From Streptosporangium nondiastaticum (GTDB taxonomy: Bacteria > Actinomycetota > Actinomycetes > Streptomycetales > Streptomycetaceae), in NCBI RefSeq assembly GCF_003011965.1, contig NZ_PXWG01000066.1, positions 1 through 34,506 on the forward strand: DNA of 34,506 nucleotides. Reading direction: 5' to 3'. Shown here piece after piece: positions 7,358 through 16,652 of the stretch (its first letter is position 1; each line of letters starts with the position of its first letter). A program made the position numbers and the translations under genes. The notes below the pieces were generated by a model. It made no database searches and was not told where the DNA came from. It saw only the letters and a program-made list of their open reading frames with translations.

Positions 7358-8197
7358 ATGGTGAAGATCCTGATCTCCGCGGACATGGAGGGCGTCACCG
7401 GCGTCACCTGCCCGGCCGACGTGCTGCCCGGCGCCTCGCAGTGGGAGAGATGCCGCCACCTGTTCACCTCCGACGTGAACGCGGCGGTCGCCGGGTTCTT
7501 CGACGGGGGTGCCGACGAGGTCCTCATCAATGAGGCGCACTGGAGCATGCGCAATCTGCTGCTGGAGAAGCTGGACGAACGGGCCCAGATGCTCACGGGC
7601 AAGCACAAGACGCTGAGCATGGTCGAAGGCGTCCAGCACGGCGACGTCGACGGCGTCGCCTTCGTGGGCTATCACACGGGCGCCGGCACCCCGGGCGTGC
7701 TGGCCCACACCTACCTCGCCAACTCCATCACCGGCGTGTGGGTGGACGGCGCGCGGGCGAGCGAGGGGTTGCTCAACTCCCTGGTCGTCGCCGAATACGG
7801 TGTCCCCGTGGTGCTGGTGACGGGCGACGACCTGACCTGCGCGGACGCCAAGGGATATGCGCCGCACGCCCGTTCGGTGGCCGTCAAGGACTGCGTCTCG
7901 CGGTACGCGGCCGTCTGCCGCCCGCCCGCGCGCACCGCCGAGGACATCCACACCGCGGCCGAGGAGGCGGTGGCCCTCGCCGTGCGGTACGAGCCCGCCA
8001 GGGGCACCGGCCCGTTCACCGTCGACGTCGAGTTCGACGCGGACCACCTGGCCGGCGCGGCGACGGTGGTTCCCGGCGTGGTGCCGAGCGGCGAGCGGCG
8101 CGTCTCGTACACCACGGCGACCATGTACGACGGCATCCGCTGCTTCAAGGCGGTCACGACCGTCGTGTCGGCCGCGGTGGAGGAGCAGTATGGCTGA
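7358..8197 (+). CDS. dppA: M55 family D-aminopeptidase (DppA-like)
   Basis: A 279-residue peptidase of family M55, whose type member is the zinc-dependent D-aminopeptidase DppA of Bacillus subtilis, active on D-Ala-containing peptides. The metal ligands can be placed: Asp9 and Glu11 in SADMEGVTG, His61 in NEAHWS, His106 in GYHTGAG and Glu136 in RASEG. The catalytic His is His117 in LAHTYL. Spacing matches DppA, and the length is about normal (DppA is roughly 274). The ATG at 7358 has a weak TAGGA site. The stop overlaps the start of the M20 peptidase, so the two are coupled. It may recycle cell-wall or dietary D-peptides. The symbol is by homology only. Confidence 0.9.
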   Translation: MVKILISADMEGVTGVTCPADVLPGASQWERCRHLFTSDVNAAVAGFFDGGADEVLINEAHWSMRNLLLEKLDERAQMLTGKHKTLSMVEGVQHGDVDGVAFVGYHTGAGTPGVLAHTYLANSITGVWVDGARASEGLLNSLVVAEYGVPVVLVTGDDLTCADAKGYAPHARSVAVKDCVSRYAAVCRPPARTAEDIHTAAEEAVALAVRYEPARGTGPFTVDVEFDADHLAGAATVVPGVVPSGERRVSYTTATMYDGIRCFKAVTTVVSAAVEEQYG

Positions 8198-9542
8198 GAT
8201 CATGACGGAAGAGGCCGGGACCGGACTGGACGAGCGCGCGTTCGACGAGGCGGTGCGCTTCACCTCGGACCTGATCCGCCTCGACACGACCAACCGGGGC
8301 GGCGGCGACTGCCGGGAGCGGCCCGCCGCCGAGTACGTCGCCGAGGCACTGAGCGACGCGGGCATCGAGCCGGTGGTGCTGGAGAAGGAGCGCGGCCGGG
8401 CGAACGTCGTCGCCCGTCTCCCCGGCACCGATCCGGGAGCGCCCGCGCTGCTGGTCCACGGACACCTCGACGTCGTCCCCGCCGACCCCGCGGAGTGGAG
8501 CGTCCACCCCTTCTCGGGCGAGGTCCGCGACGGCGTGGTGTGGGGCCGCGGCGCGGTCGACATGAAGAACACCGACGCGATGGTCCTGTCGGTCGTGCGG
8601 GCCTGGGCGCGCACGGGCGCCCGGCCCCCGCGGGACGTCGTCCTCGCCTTCACCGCCGACGAGGAGGACCGTGCCTGGACGGGCGCCGCCTTCCTCGCCG
8701 AGGAGCACGCGGAGCTGTTCGAGGGCTGCCGGTACGCCATCGGCGAGTCGGGCGCGTACTCCTTCCACGCGGACGGCGGGCTGCGGCTGTACCCGGTGGC
8801 GGCGGGGGAGCGGGGCACGGCCTGGCTCCGGCTCACCGCGCGCGGCCGGGCGGGCCACGGCTCCAAGCCCAATCAGGCCAACGCGGTCACCCGGCTGGCC
8901 GAGGCCCTCGCCCGGATCGGCCGGCACCGCTGGCCGGTGCGGATGTCACCGACCGTGCGCGCCGCCCTCGTCGAGATCGCCGCCCTGTACGGCATCGAGG
9001 CCGACCCCGGCGCCCCGGGCTTCGACGTCGACGCGCTCCTCGCCGAGCTGGGCCCGGCGGCCCGGCTCGTCGCCCCGACGGTCCGCAACAGCTCCAACCC
9101 GACGATGCTGGACGCCGGCTACAAGGTCAACGTGATCCCCGGGACCGCCGTGGGACACGTGGACGGGCGCATCGTGCCGGGCGGCGAGGAGGAGTTCCGC
9201 ACGACCATGGACGAGCTCACGGGGCCGCACGTGGACTGGGAGTACTACCAGAAGGGGCGGGCGCTGCAGGCCCCGCTCGGCACCGAGCTGTTCGCCCGGA
9301 TGCGGGAGGCGGTCGAGCGCTTCGACCCCGAGGGGCACGTGGTGCCGTTCTGCATGTCCGGCGGGACCGACGCCAACCAGTTCTCGCGCCTGGGCATCGA
9401 CTGCTACGGCTTCGCCCCCCTGAAGCTGCCCGAGGACATCGACTACCAGGCGCTGTTCCACGGCGTCGACGAACGGGTCCCCGTCGAGGCGCTGCACTTC
9501 GGCGTCCGGGTGCTGGACCACTTCTTGATGAGCACGGCTTGA
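8190..9542 (+). CDS. M20 family zinc metallopeptidase
   Basis: A 450-residue M20/M25/M40 peptidase (ArgE/DapE/carboxypeptidase Ss1 group). Metal and catalytic residues are in place: His92 and Asp94 in VHGHLDVVP, the bridging Asp124 in GRGAVDMK, and the general base Glu158 with metal ligand Glu159 in TADEED. A typical lid domain follows (about 205-330, with GRAGHGSKPNQANAV), and a C-terminal HGVDERVP block holds the last His. The chosen ATG at 8190 follows GGAGGAG and overlaps the dppA stop by eight bases; the frame is open further upstream but inside dppA. It probably cleaves N-terminal or C-terminal residues from small peptides. The last codons lie in a 14-bp tandem repeat. Confidence 0.92.
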   Translation: MAEIMTEEAGTGLDERAFDEAVRFTSDLIRLDTTNRGGGDCRERPAAEYVAEALSDAGIEPVVLEKERGRANVVARLPGTDPGAPALLVHGHLDVVPADPAEWSVHPFSGEVRDGVVWGRGAVDMKNTDAMVLSVVRAWARTGARPPRDVVLAFTADEEDRAWTGAAFLAEEHAELFEGCRYAIGESGAYSFHADGGLRLYPVAAGERGTAWLRLTARGRAGHGSKPNQANAVTRLAEALARIGRHRWPVRMSPTVRAALVEIAALYGIEADPGAPGFDVDALLAELGPAARLVAPTVRNSSNPTMLDAGYKVNVIPGTAVGHVDGRIVPGGEEEFRTTMDELTGPHVDWEYYQKGRALQAPLGTELFARMREAVERFDPEGHVVPFCMSGGTDANQFSRLGIDCYGFAPLKLPEDIDYQALFHGVDERVPVEALHFGVRVLDHFLMSTA

Positions 9543-9636
9543 TGAGCACAGCTTGATGAGCACGGCCTGATGGGCGCGGCTTGGTGAGCACAGCTTGGTG
9601 AGCACGGCCTGATGAGCACGGTTTGACGAAGCCGGT
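9525..9636. repeat. 14-bp tandem repeat spanning a stop codon
   Basis: Seven direct copies of a 14-bp unit, consensus TTGATGAGCACGGC, run from 9525 to 9622, with a diverged eighth copy to 9636. The array begins inside the M20 peptidase gene (which ends ...MSTA-stop in unit 1) and fills most of the 127-base gap before the S9 peptidase gene. Because 14 is not a multiple of three, the copies are in rotating frames; each carries an ATGA or GTGA. Confidence 0.92.
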
Positions 9637-9669
9637 CCGACGGACCGTCACGAGGAGGCGTAGCAGATC

Positions 9670-11673
9670 ATGGTGTCCACGGTGCCCTACGGAGCCTGGC
9701 AGTCCCCGGTCGGCGCGGAGCTCGCCGCGTCGCACGGCGGCGGCCCGGACTTCGTGGGCACGGCCGGTGACGAGCTGTGGTGGGTGAGCCCGCGCCCGGC
9801 GGAGGAGGGCCGCTTCACCCTGGTGCGGCGGCGGGCCGGCGGCCCGGAGGAGACGGTGCTGCCCGCTCCGTGGAACGTGCGCAACCGCGTCATGGAGTAC
9901 GGCGGCCTGCCGTGGGCGGCCGCGGCGCGGGAGGCGGGCGGCCCGCTGGTGGTCTTCACCCACTTCGCCGACCAGCGGCTCTACGCGTTCGAGCCCGACG
10001 CCCCGGCGGGCGGCGGCCGGAGCGCCCCGCGGCCGCTGACGCCCGTGTCGTCCGTGGGCGGCGGGCTGCGCTGGGCCGATCCGGTGCTGCTGCCGGACCG
10101 GGGCGAGGTGTGGTGCGTCCTGGAGGAGTTCACCGGCCCCGGCCCGTGCGACGTGCGCCGGCTGCTCGTGGCGGTGCCGCTGGACGGCTCGGCGGCGCGG
10201 GACCGCGGCGCGGTCCGGGAGCTGACGGACGGCCGGAACCGCTTCGTCACCGGGCCCCGGCTCTCGCCGGACGGGCGGCGGGCGGCCTGGATCGCCTGGG
10301 ACCACCCCCGGATGCCGTGGGAGGGCACCGAGCTGAAGGTCGCCGAGGTCTCCGCGGACGGGCGGCTGTCCGGCGCGCGGACGGTCCTGGGCGGGCCGGA
10401 GGAGTCCGTGCCCCAGGTGGAGTGGGCCGCCGACGGCTCGCTGGTGGCGGCGAGCGACCGCTCGGGGTGGTGGAACCTGTACCGCGTCGACCCGGAGTCG
10501 GGGGAGAGCACGGCGCTGTGCCGCCGCGAGGAGGAGTTCGCCGGCGCGCTGTGGCGCGTGGGGCAGCGCTGGTTCGCGCCCCTGCCCGGCGGGCTGATCG
10601 CCACCATTCACGGCCGGGGCGCCGCCGTCCTCGGCGTCCTCGACCCGGCGAGCGGCGAGATCGCCGACGTCGCCGGGCCGTGGACCGAGTGGGCGCCGAC
10701 CCTGGCCGTGGCCGGCACCCGCGCGGTGGGCGTCGCGGCGAGCCCGCGCAGCACGTACGAGGTCGTCGAGCTCGACGCCTGCACGGGCCGGGCCCGGCCC
10801 GTCGGCGCCCGGCACGCCGACCGCGTGGACCCCGCCCACTACCCCGAGCCGCTGGTGCGCACCTTCGCGGGGCCGGGCGGGCGCGAGGTGCACGCCAACC
10901 TCTACCCGCCGCGCAACCCCGGCCACACCGCCCCCGAGGGCGAGCTGCCGCCCTACGTGGTGTGGGCGCACGGCGGCCCGACCGCCCGGTCGCCGCTCGT
11001 GCTGGACCTGGTGACGGTCTTCTTCACCTCGCGGGGCATCGGCGTGGCCGAGGTCAACTACGGGGGTTCGACGGGTTACGGGCGCGCCTACCGCGAGCGG
11101 CTGCGCGGGCAGTGGGGCGTGGTGGACGTCGAGGACTGCGCGGCGGTGGCCGTGGGGCTGGCCTCCGAGGGCCTCGCCGATCCGGCGCGGATCGCGGTCC
11201 GCGGCGGCAGCGCGGGAGGCTGGACGGCTGTGGCGTCGCTCGCCGCCACGTCCCTCTACGCCTGCGGCACGGTCCTCTACCCGGTGCTGGACCTGGAGGG
11301 CTGGACGGCGGAGGGCGGCACGCACGACTTCGAGTCGCGCTACCTGGACTGGCTGATCGGCCCGTGGGACGAGGTGCCCGCGCTGTACGCCGAGCGCTCG
11401 CCGCTGCACCGGGCGGACCGGATCTCCACGCCGTTCCTGCTGCTGCAGGGGCTGGCCGACCCCGTCTGCCCGGTCGCGCAGAGCGAGCGGCTGCTGGCGG
11501 CGATGGCCGGCCGGGGGGTGCCGCACACCTACATCGCCTTCGAGGGCGAGGGCCACGGCTTCCGCCGGGTCGGGACGGTCGTGCGGGCGCTGGAGGCGGA
11601 GCTCTCCCTGTACGCGCAGACCTTCGGGGTGACCGCGCCGGGCGTGCCGGCCCTGGAGCTCGTGGCGACCTGA
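9670..11673 (+). CDS. S9 family prolyl-oligopeptidase-type serine peptidase
   Basis: A 667-residue S9C-like (acylaminoacyl-peptidase/prolyl oligopeptidase) protein with no signal peptide. The N-terminal about 390 residues form a beta-propeller. The C-terminal alpha/beta-hydrolase domain carries Ser514 in the GGSAGG elbow, Asp597 in LADPVCP and His629 in EGEGHGF. The N-terminal edge of the catalytic domain is the usual PYVVWAHGGP oxyanion motif. The ATG at 9670 has GAGGAGG upstream. With the D-aminopeptidase and M20 peptidase just before it, it forms a cytosolic oligopeptide-degradation set. A role in processing a peptide product cannot be excluded. The family call is firm. Confidence 0.92.
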   Translation: MVSTVPYGAWQSPVGAELAASHGGGPDFVGTAGDELWWVSPRPAEEGRFTLVRRRAGGPEETVLPAPWNVRNRVMEYGGLPWAAAAREAGGPLVVFTHFADQRLYAFEPDAPAGGGRSAPRPLTPVSSVGGGLRWADPVLLPDRGEVWCVLEEFTGPGPCDVRRLLVAVPLDGSAARDRGAVRELTDGRNRFVTGPRLSPDGRRAAWIAWDHPRMPWEGTELKVAEVSADGRLSGARTVLGGPEESVPQVEWAADGSLVAASDRSGWWNLYRVDPESGESTALCRREEEFAGALWRVGQRWFAPLPGGLIATIHGRGAAVLGVLDPASGEIADVAGPWTEWAPTLAVAGTRAVGVAASPRSTYEVVELDACTGRARPVGARHADRVDPAHYPEPLVRTFAGPGGREVHANLYPPRNPGHTAPEGELPPYVVWAHGGPTARSPLVLDLVTVFFTSRGIGVAEVNYGGSTGYGRAYRERLRGQWGVVDVEDCAAVAVGLASEGLADPARIAVRGGSAGGWTAVASLAATSLYACGTVLYPVLDLEGWTAEGGTHDFESRYLDWLIGPWDEVPALYAERSPLHRADRISTPFLLLQGLADPVCPVAQSERLLAAMAGRGVPHTYIAFEGEGHGFRRVGTVVRALEAELSLYAQTFGVTAPGVPALELVAT

Positions 11674-11747
11674 CGTACAGCCAGTTCCCTTCCTGCCGGG
11701 GGCGGTCGCCGGATCAGCCGGGGGCCGCCCCCCTATAGGCAAGAGCG

Positions 11748-11766
11748 TGAGGTTAGCCTAACCTAA
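11748..11766. promoter_or_regulatory. Iron box 1 (DmdR/IdeR operator)
   Basis: TGAGGTTAGCCTAACCTAA, a 9-1-9 palindrome with 8 of 9 pairs, matches the consensus TTAGGTTAGGCTAACCTAA bound by DmdR1/IdeR with ferrous iron. It lies 129 bases before the entA start and 75 bases after the S9 peptidase stop. Confidence 0.85.
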
Positions 11767-11847
11767 GCCTTGTTGTGCGCCCCCCCGCGCGTGCAGCGGT
11801 GGGGGCGCCCCTGTGGCGGGCGGTGATCCCGGCCGGGCAGGGTCATG

Positions 11848-11866
11848 TAAGGTAAGGCTTACCTTA
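11848..11866. promoter_or_regulatory. Iron box 2 (DmdR/IdeR operator) of the siderophore operon
   Basis: TAAGGTAAGGCTTACCTTA is a perfect 9-1-9 palindrome of iron-box type, 28 bases before the entA start, where it would block the promoter when iron is plentiful. The rest of the 221-base gap from 11674 holds no gene that I can see. Confidence 0.88.
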
Positions 11867-11894
11867 GTTTTGAACCGGAATCGGGGGAACCACC

Positions 11895-12683
11895 GTGCAG
11901 CAGTCAGAACTCTCCGGCCGCGTCGCGCTGGTCACCGGCGCCGGGCAGGGCATAGGCGAGGCCGTGACCCGTGCCCTCGTCGCCCGGGGAGCGCGCGTCG
12001 CGGCCGTCGACTGGACCCCTGACGGCATCAAGGACCTGGAGGCCGAGTTCGGCCGGGACGGCGATAGAAGGGTCACCGCGCACACCGCCGACGTCGCCGA
12101 CAGCACCGCCGTCGAGGCCGTCGTCGACGAGGTCGAGCACACCGTCGGCCCGCTGGACATCCTCGTCAACGTCGCCGGCGTGCTGCGCACCTCGCCCGTC
12201 GTCGACATCACCGACGACGTCTGGCACCGCACCTTCGCCGTGAACTCCACCGGCGTCTTCAACACCTCGCGCGCCGCCGCCCGCCGGATGACCGAGCGCC
12301 GCTCCGGCTGCATCGTCACCGTCGGCTCCAACGCCGCGGGCGTGCCGCGCACCAGCATGGCCGCGTACGCCGCCTCCAAGGCCGCCGCCACCATGTTCAC
12401 CAAGTGCCTCGGCCTGGAGCTGGCCCGCAGCGGCATCCGCTGCAACGTCGTCTCGCCCGGCTCCACCGACACCGCGATGCAACGCGGGCTGTGGGCCGAC
12501 GAGCAGGCGCCGCAGCGCGTCATCGACGGCGACCCCGGCTCGTACCGCGTCGGCATCCCGCTCGGCCGGATCGCCGAACCCTCGGACATCGCCGACGCGG
12601 TCGCGTTCCTCGTCTCCGACCGCGCGCGGCACATCACGATGCACGACCTGTACGTCGACGGGGGCGCGACGCTGCGCGCCTGA
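11895..12683 (+). CDS. entA: 2,3-dihydro-2,3-dihydroxybenzoate dehydrogenase
   Basis: A 262-residue short-chain dehydrogenase with the cofactor motif TGAGQGIG (14-21) and the catalytic Ser145, Tyr158 and Lys162. It oxidises 2,3-dihydro-2,3-dihydroxybenzoate to 2,3-dihydroxybenzoate with NAD. The assignment among the many short-chain dehydrogenases comes from its place as first gene of a full catechol operon behind two iron boxes, and from its EntA/DhbA-like length. The start is the GTG at 11895, with GGGGGA upstream. A stem-loop with terminator shape separates it from entC. It is called dhbA in Bacillus and some Streptomyces clusters. Confidence 0.88.
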   Translation: MQQSELSGRVALVTGAGQGIGEAVTRALVARGARVAAVDWTPDGIKDLEAEFGRDGDRRVTAHTADVADSTAVEAVVDEVEHTVGPLDILVNVAGVLRTSPVVDITDDVWHRTFAVNSTGVFNTSRAAARRMTERRSGCIVTVGSNAAGVPRTSMAAYAASKAAATMFTKCLGLELARSGIRCNVVSPGSTDTAMQRGLWADEQAPQRVIDGDPGSYRVGIPLGRIAEPSDIADAVAFLVSDRARHITMHDLYVDGGATLRA

Positions 12684-12718
12684 CGGCACCGTCTCCCGGG
12701 GCTCCGCCCCGGACCCCG

Positions 12719-12784
12719 GTCCTCAGTCGCCGGACGGCTCAGATTTTCTGAGCCGTTTTTCTGAGCCGTCCGGCGACTGAGGAC
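12719..12784 (+). terminator. Two alternative hairpins, one an intrinsic terminator, between entA and entC
   Basis: A 25-bp perfect inverted repeat (arms 12719-12743 and 12760-12784, 16-base loop) contains a second, exclusive hairpin: a 10-bp stem (12734-12743 with 12747-12756), three-base loop, followed by TTTTT (12756-12760). The small hairpin has the exact shape of a rho-independent terminator. The 94 bases from there to the entC start show only a ribosome site. Confidence 0.8.
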
Positions 12785-12877
12785 ACCGCGCGCGGCCCCC
12801 CACAAGGCCGGCCCCCGCCCGAACACTTCACGCAAGACCCACCCGGTGCGACCCACCGGAGGAACGGAGCAGCAAAG

Positions 12878-14094
12878 GTGACCACCGCTCACCACGTCGC
12901 GGACCGGCCGGGCGGCAGCGAGCCCGGCGCCCCCGTCAGGGGTGACACCGTCGGCGCCGCCACCTCGCTGCTCGACGCCTACGAGCCGGGCCGGGCCCGG
13001 TTCTTCGCCTCTCCGACCCGCACCCTGCTCGCCCACGGCGTGCGGGCCGAGGTGCCGCACGGCACCGCCCCCGTGGCGCAGCGCGTCGCGGAGACCCTCG
13101 CCGCCCGCGTGCGGGCCGGTGACGCGGCCCCGGTCGTCGTCGGCGCGATCCCCTTCGACCAGGCCGCGCCGGCCGCGCTGGCCGTGCCCGAGGCCGTCCG
13201 CTGGGCGCCGCCGCTCGCCGAGGACCCACTGGTCGCGCTGCCGGCCGCCGCCCCCGTCGCAGCCCGCTGGGACATCCGGCCCGTGCCCGAGCCCGCCGGC
13301 TACGGCGCGGCCGTCGCCGAGGCCGTCCGCCGCATGCGGCGCGGCGACTTCGCGAAGGTCGTCCTCGCCCGCACCCTGGAACTCTCCTCCGACCGCGACC
13401 TCGACCTGCCCGCGCTGCTGCAGCGCCTCGCCCGCCGCGACCCCTCCGGCTACACCTTCGCCCTGCCGGCCGGCCCCGGCCGCACGCTGCTCGGCGCGAG
13501 CCCCGAACTGCTGGTCTCCCGGCGCGGCGGCACGCTCGTCGCCAACCCGCTGGCCGGCTCCACGCCGCGCAGCGCCGACCTCGCCGAGGACGTCCGCCGC
13601 GCGGCCGCCCTCCTGGAGTCGGAGAAGGACCTGCACGAGCACGCCGTCGTCGTGGACGCCGTCCGCGAGGCCCTCACCCCGTACTGCCGCAGCCTGCACG
13701 TGCCCGAGCGGCCCACGCTGGTGCGCACGGCCGCCATGTGGCACCTGTCGACCACCGTCACCGGCGAGCCGGCCGACCCGGCGGTGTCCGCGCTGGAGCT
13801 GGCCTCCGCGCTGCACCCCACGCCCGCCGTGTGCGGCACCCCGACCACCACCGCGCGCGACGTCATCGGCGAGCTGGAGCCCTTCGACCGGGGCTTCTTC
13901 ACCGGCATGGTCGGCTGGGGCGACGCGAACGGCGACGGCGAATGGGTCGTCACCATCCGCTGCGCCGAGGCCGAGGAGCGCACCCTGCGGCTGTACGCCG
14001 GCGCGGGTGTCGTCGCGCAGTCCTCGCCGGAGGCCGAGACGGCCGAGACCGGCGCCAAGTTCCAGACGTTCCTGCAGGCTGTGGGGGTTGACCA

Positions 14095-14098
<4 letters not shown>
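12878..14098 (+). CDS. entC: Isochorismate synthase
   Basis: A 406-residue chorismate-binding enzyme that converts chorismate to isochorismate, the first step to 2,3-dihydroxybenzoate. Recognisable blocks are FAKVVLARTLEL (about 160-171), GASPELLVSRRGG (about 208-220), NPLAGSTPR, EHAVVVDAVREAL, HLSTTVTG, LHPTPAVCGTP, and the C-terminal EPFDRGFFTGMVGW, all in family order. The length agrees with EntC/DhbC. The GTG at 12878 follows CGGAGGAACGGAG. No iron box or clear promoter stands before it, so it should be read from the entA promoter through the hairpins at 12719-12784. Its stop overlaps the entE start as GTGA. Confidence 0.94.
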
Positions 14099-15747
<1,649 letters not shown>

Positions 15748-15782
15748 CAACGCAGAGAACCGAGAAAGGCTCACCGACCACC

Positions 15783-16415
15783 ATGGCACTGCCCGCCATC
15801 GCCCCCTATCCCATGCCGGGGGCGGCCGACCTGCCCGCGAACAAGGTCGCCTGGACCGTGGACCCGGCCCGCGCCGTGCTGCTCGTGCACGACCTGCAGA
15901 ACTACTTCCTCGACGCGTTCGAGGCCGGGGCCTCGCCCGTCACCGAACTCCTCGCCAACGTCACCGCCGTGAAGAAGGACTGCGAGCGGCTCGGCGTCCC
16001 CGTCGTCTACTCGGCCCAGCCCGGCGGCCAGAGCCCCGCCGAGCGCGGCCTGCAGCAGGACTTCTGGGGCCCGGGCCTGCCCGACGACGAGCGCGCCAAG
16101 GCCATCGCCGACGCGGTCGCCCCCGCCGAGGGCGACACCGTCCTGACGAAGTGGAAGTACTCCGCGTTCGTCCGGACCGACCTCGCCGAGCGCATGGCCG
16201 CACAGGGCCGTGACCAGCTGGTCATCGTCGGCGTGTACGCGCACATCGGCGTCATGATGAGCGCCTGCGACGCCTGGATGCGCGACATCCGGCCCTTCCT
16301 CGTCGCCGACGCCGTCGCCGACTTCTCGGCCGAGGACCACGCCACGGCACTGCGCTGGGCCGCCGCCAAGTGCGCCGTGGTGACCACCACCGACCGGCTC
16401 TTCGAAGGGGCGTAA
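15783..16415 (+). CDS. entB: Isochorismatase, without a carrier domain
   Basis: A 210-residue isochorismatase-family hydrolase that cleaves isochorismate to 2,3-dihydro-2,3-dihydroxybenzoate and pyruvate. Asp37 in LLVHDLQNYF is at the DhbB/EntB catalytic position, the lysine is in LTKWKYSAF, and GVYAHIGVMMSACDAWM is the substrate-pocket motif of this group. EntB and DhbB are normally about 285-310 residues because they end in an aryl carrier domain. Here the protein stops after the hydrolase domain and the carrier is the next gene, six bases on. The ATG at 15783 is preceded by GAGAAAGG. Confidence 0.94.
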   Translation: MALPAIAPYPMPGAADLPANKVAWTVDPARAVLLVHDLQNYFLDAFEAGASPVTELLANVTAVKKDCERLGVPVVYSAQPGGQSPAERGLQQDFWGPGLPDDERAKAIADAVAPAEGDTVLTKWKYSAFVRTDLAERMAAQGRDQLVIVGVYAHIGVMMSACDAWMRDIRPFLVADAVADFSAEDHATALRWAAAKCAVVTTTDRLFEGA

Positions 16416-16421
16416 CTCCCG

Positions 16422-16652
16422 ATGGCACTCACCCTCGACCAGATCCGGGCCGACGTCGCCGACGTGCTCGGCGAGGACCCCGCCGACATCCCCGACGACG
16501 AGAACCTCGTCGACTACGGCCTCGACTCGGTCCGCATCATGACCCTCGTCGAGCGCTGGCGCCGCGACCACGGCACCGACGTCACCTTCGTGGCCCTCGC
16601 CGAACAGCCGGCCATAGAGCAGTGGGCACCGCTGCTGGGGGCGGGAACGTGA
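16422..16652 (+). CDS. Stand-alone aryl carrier protein
   Basis: A 76-residue carrier protein with the phosphopantetheine site Ser36 in DYGLDSVRIMTLVERW. The GLDSVR sequence matches the carrier domain of EntB/DhbB, and the C-terminal helix runs to AIEQWAPLL, like the end of EntB. It should carry 2,3-dihydroxybenzoate from EntE to the condensation domain of the synthetase. It sits six bases after the isochorismatase gene and overlaps the synthetase gene by GTGA. It is equivalent to the missing C-terminal domain of EntB, split off as its own gene. Confidence 0.93.
   Translation: MALTLDQIRADVADVLGEDPADIPDDENLVDYGLDSVRIMTLVERWRRDHGTDVTFVALAEQPAIEQWAPLLGAGT

Noticed and set aside
6144..9636. 9-bp and 14-bp tandem repeats considered as CRISPR or origin iterons
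   Set aside because: Units are directly abutting with no unique spacers, lie in or beside ordinary genes, and no cas or replication gene is near.
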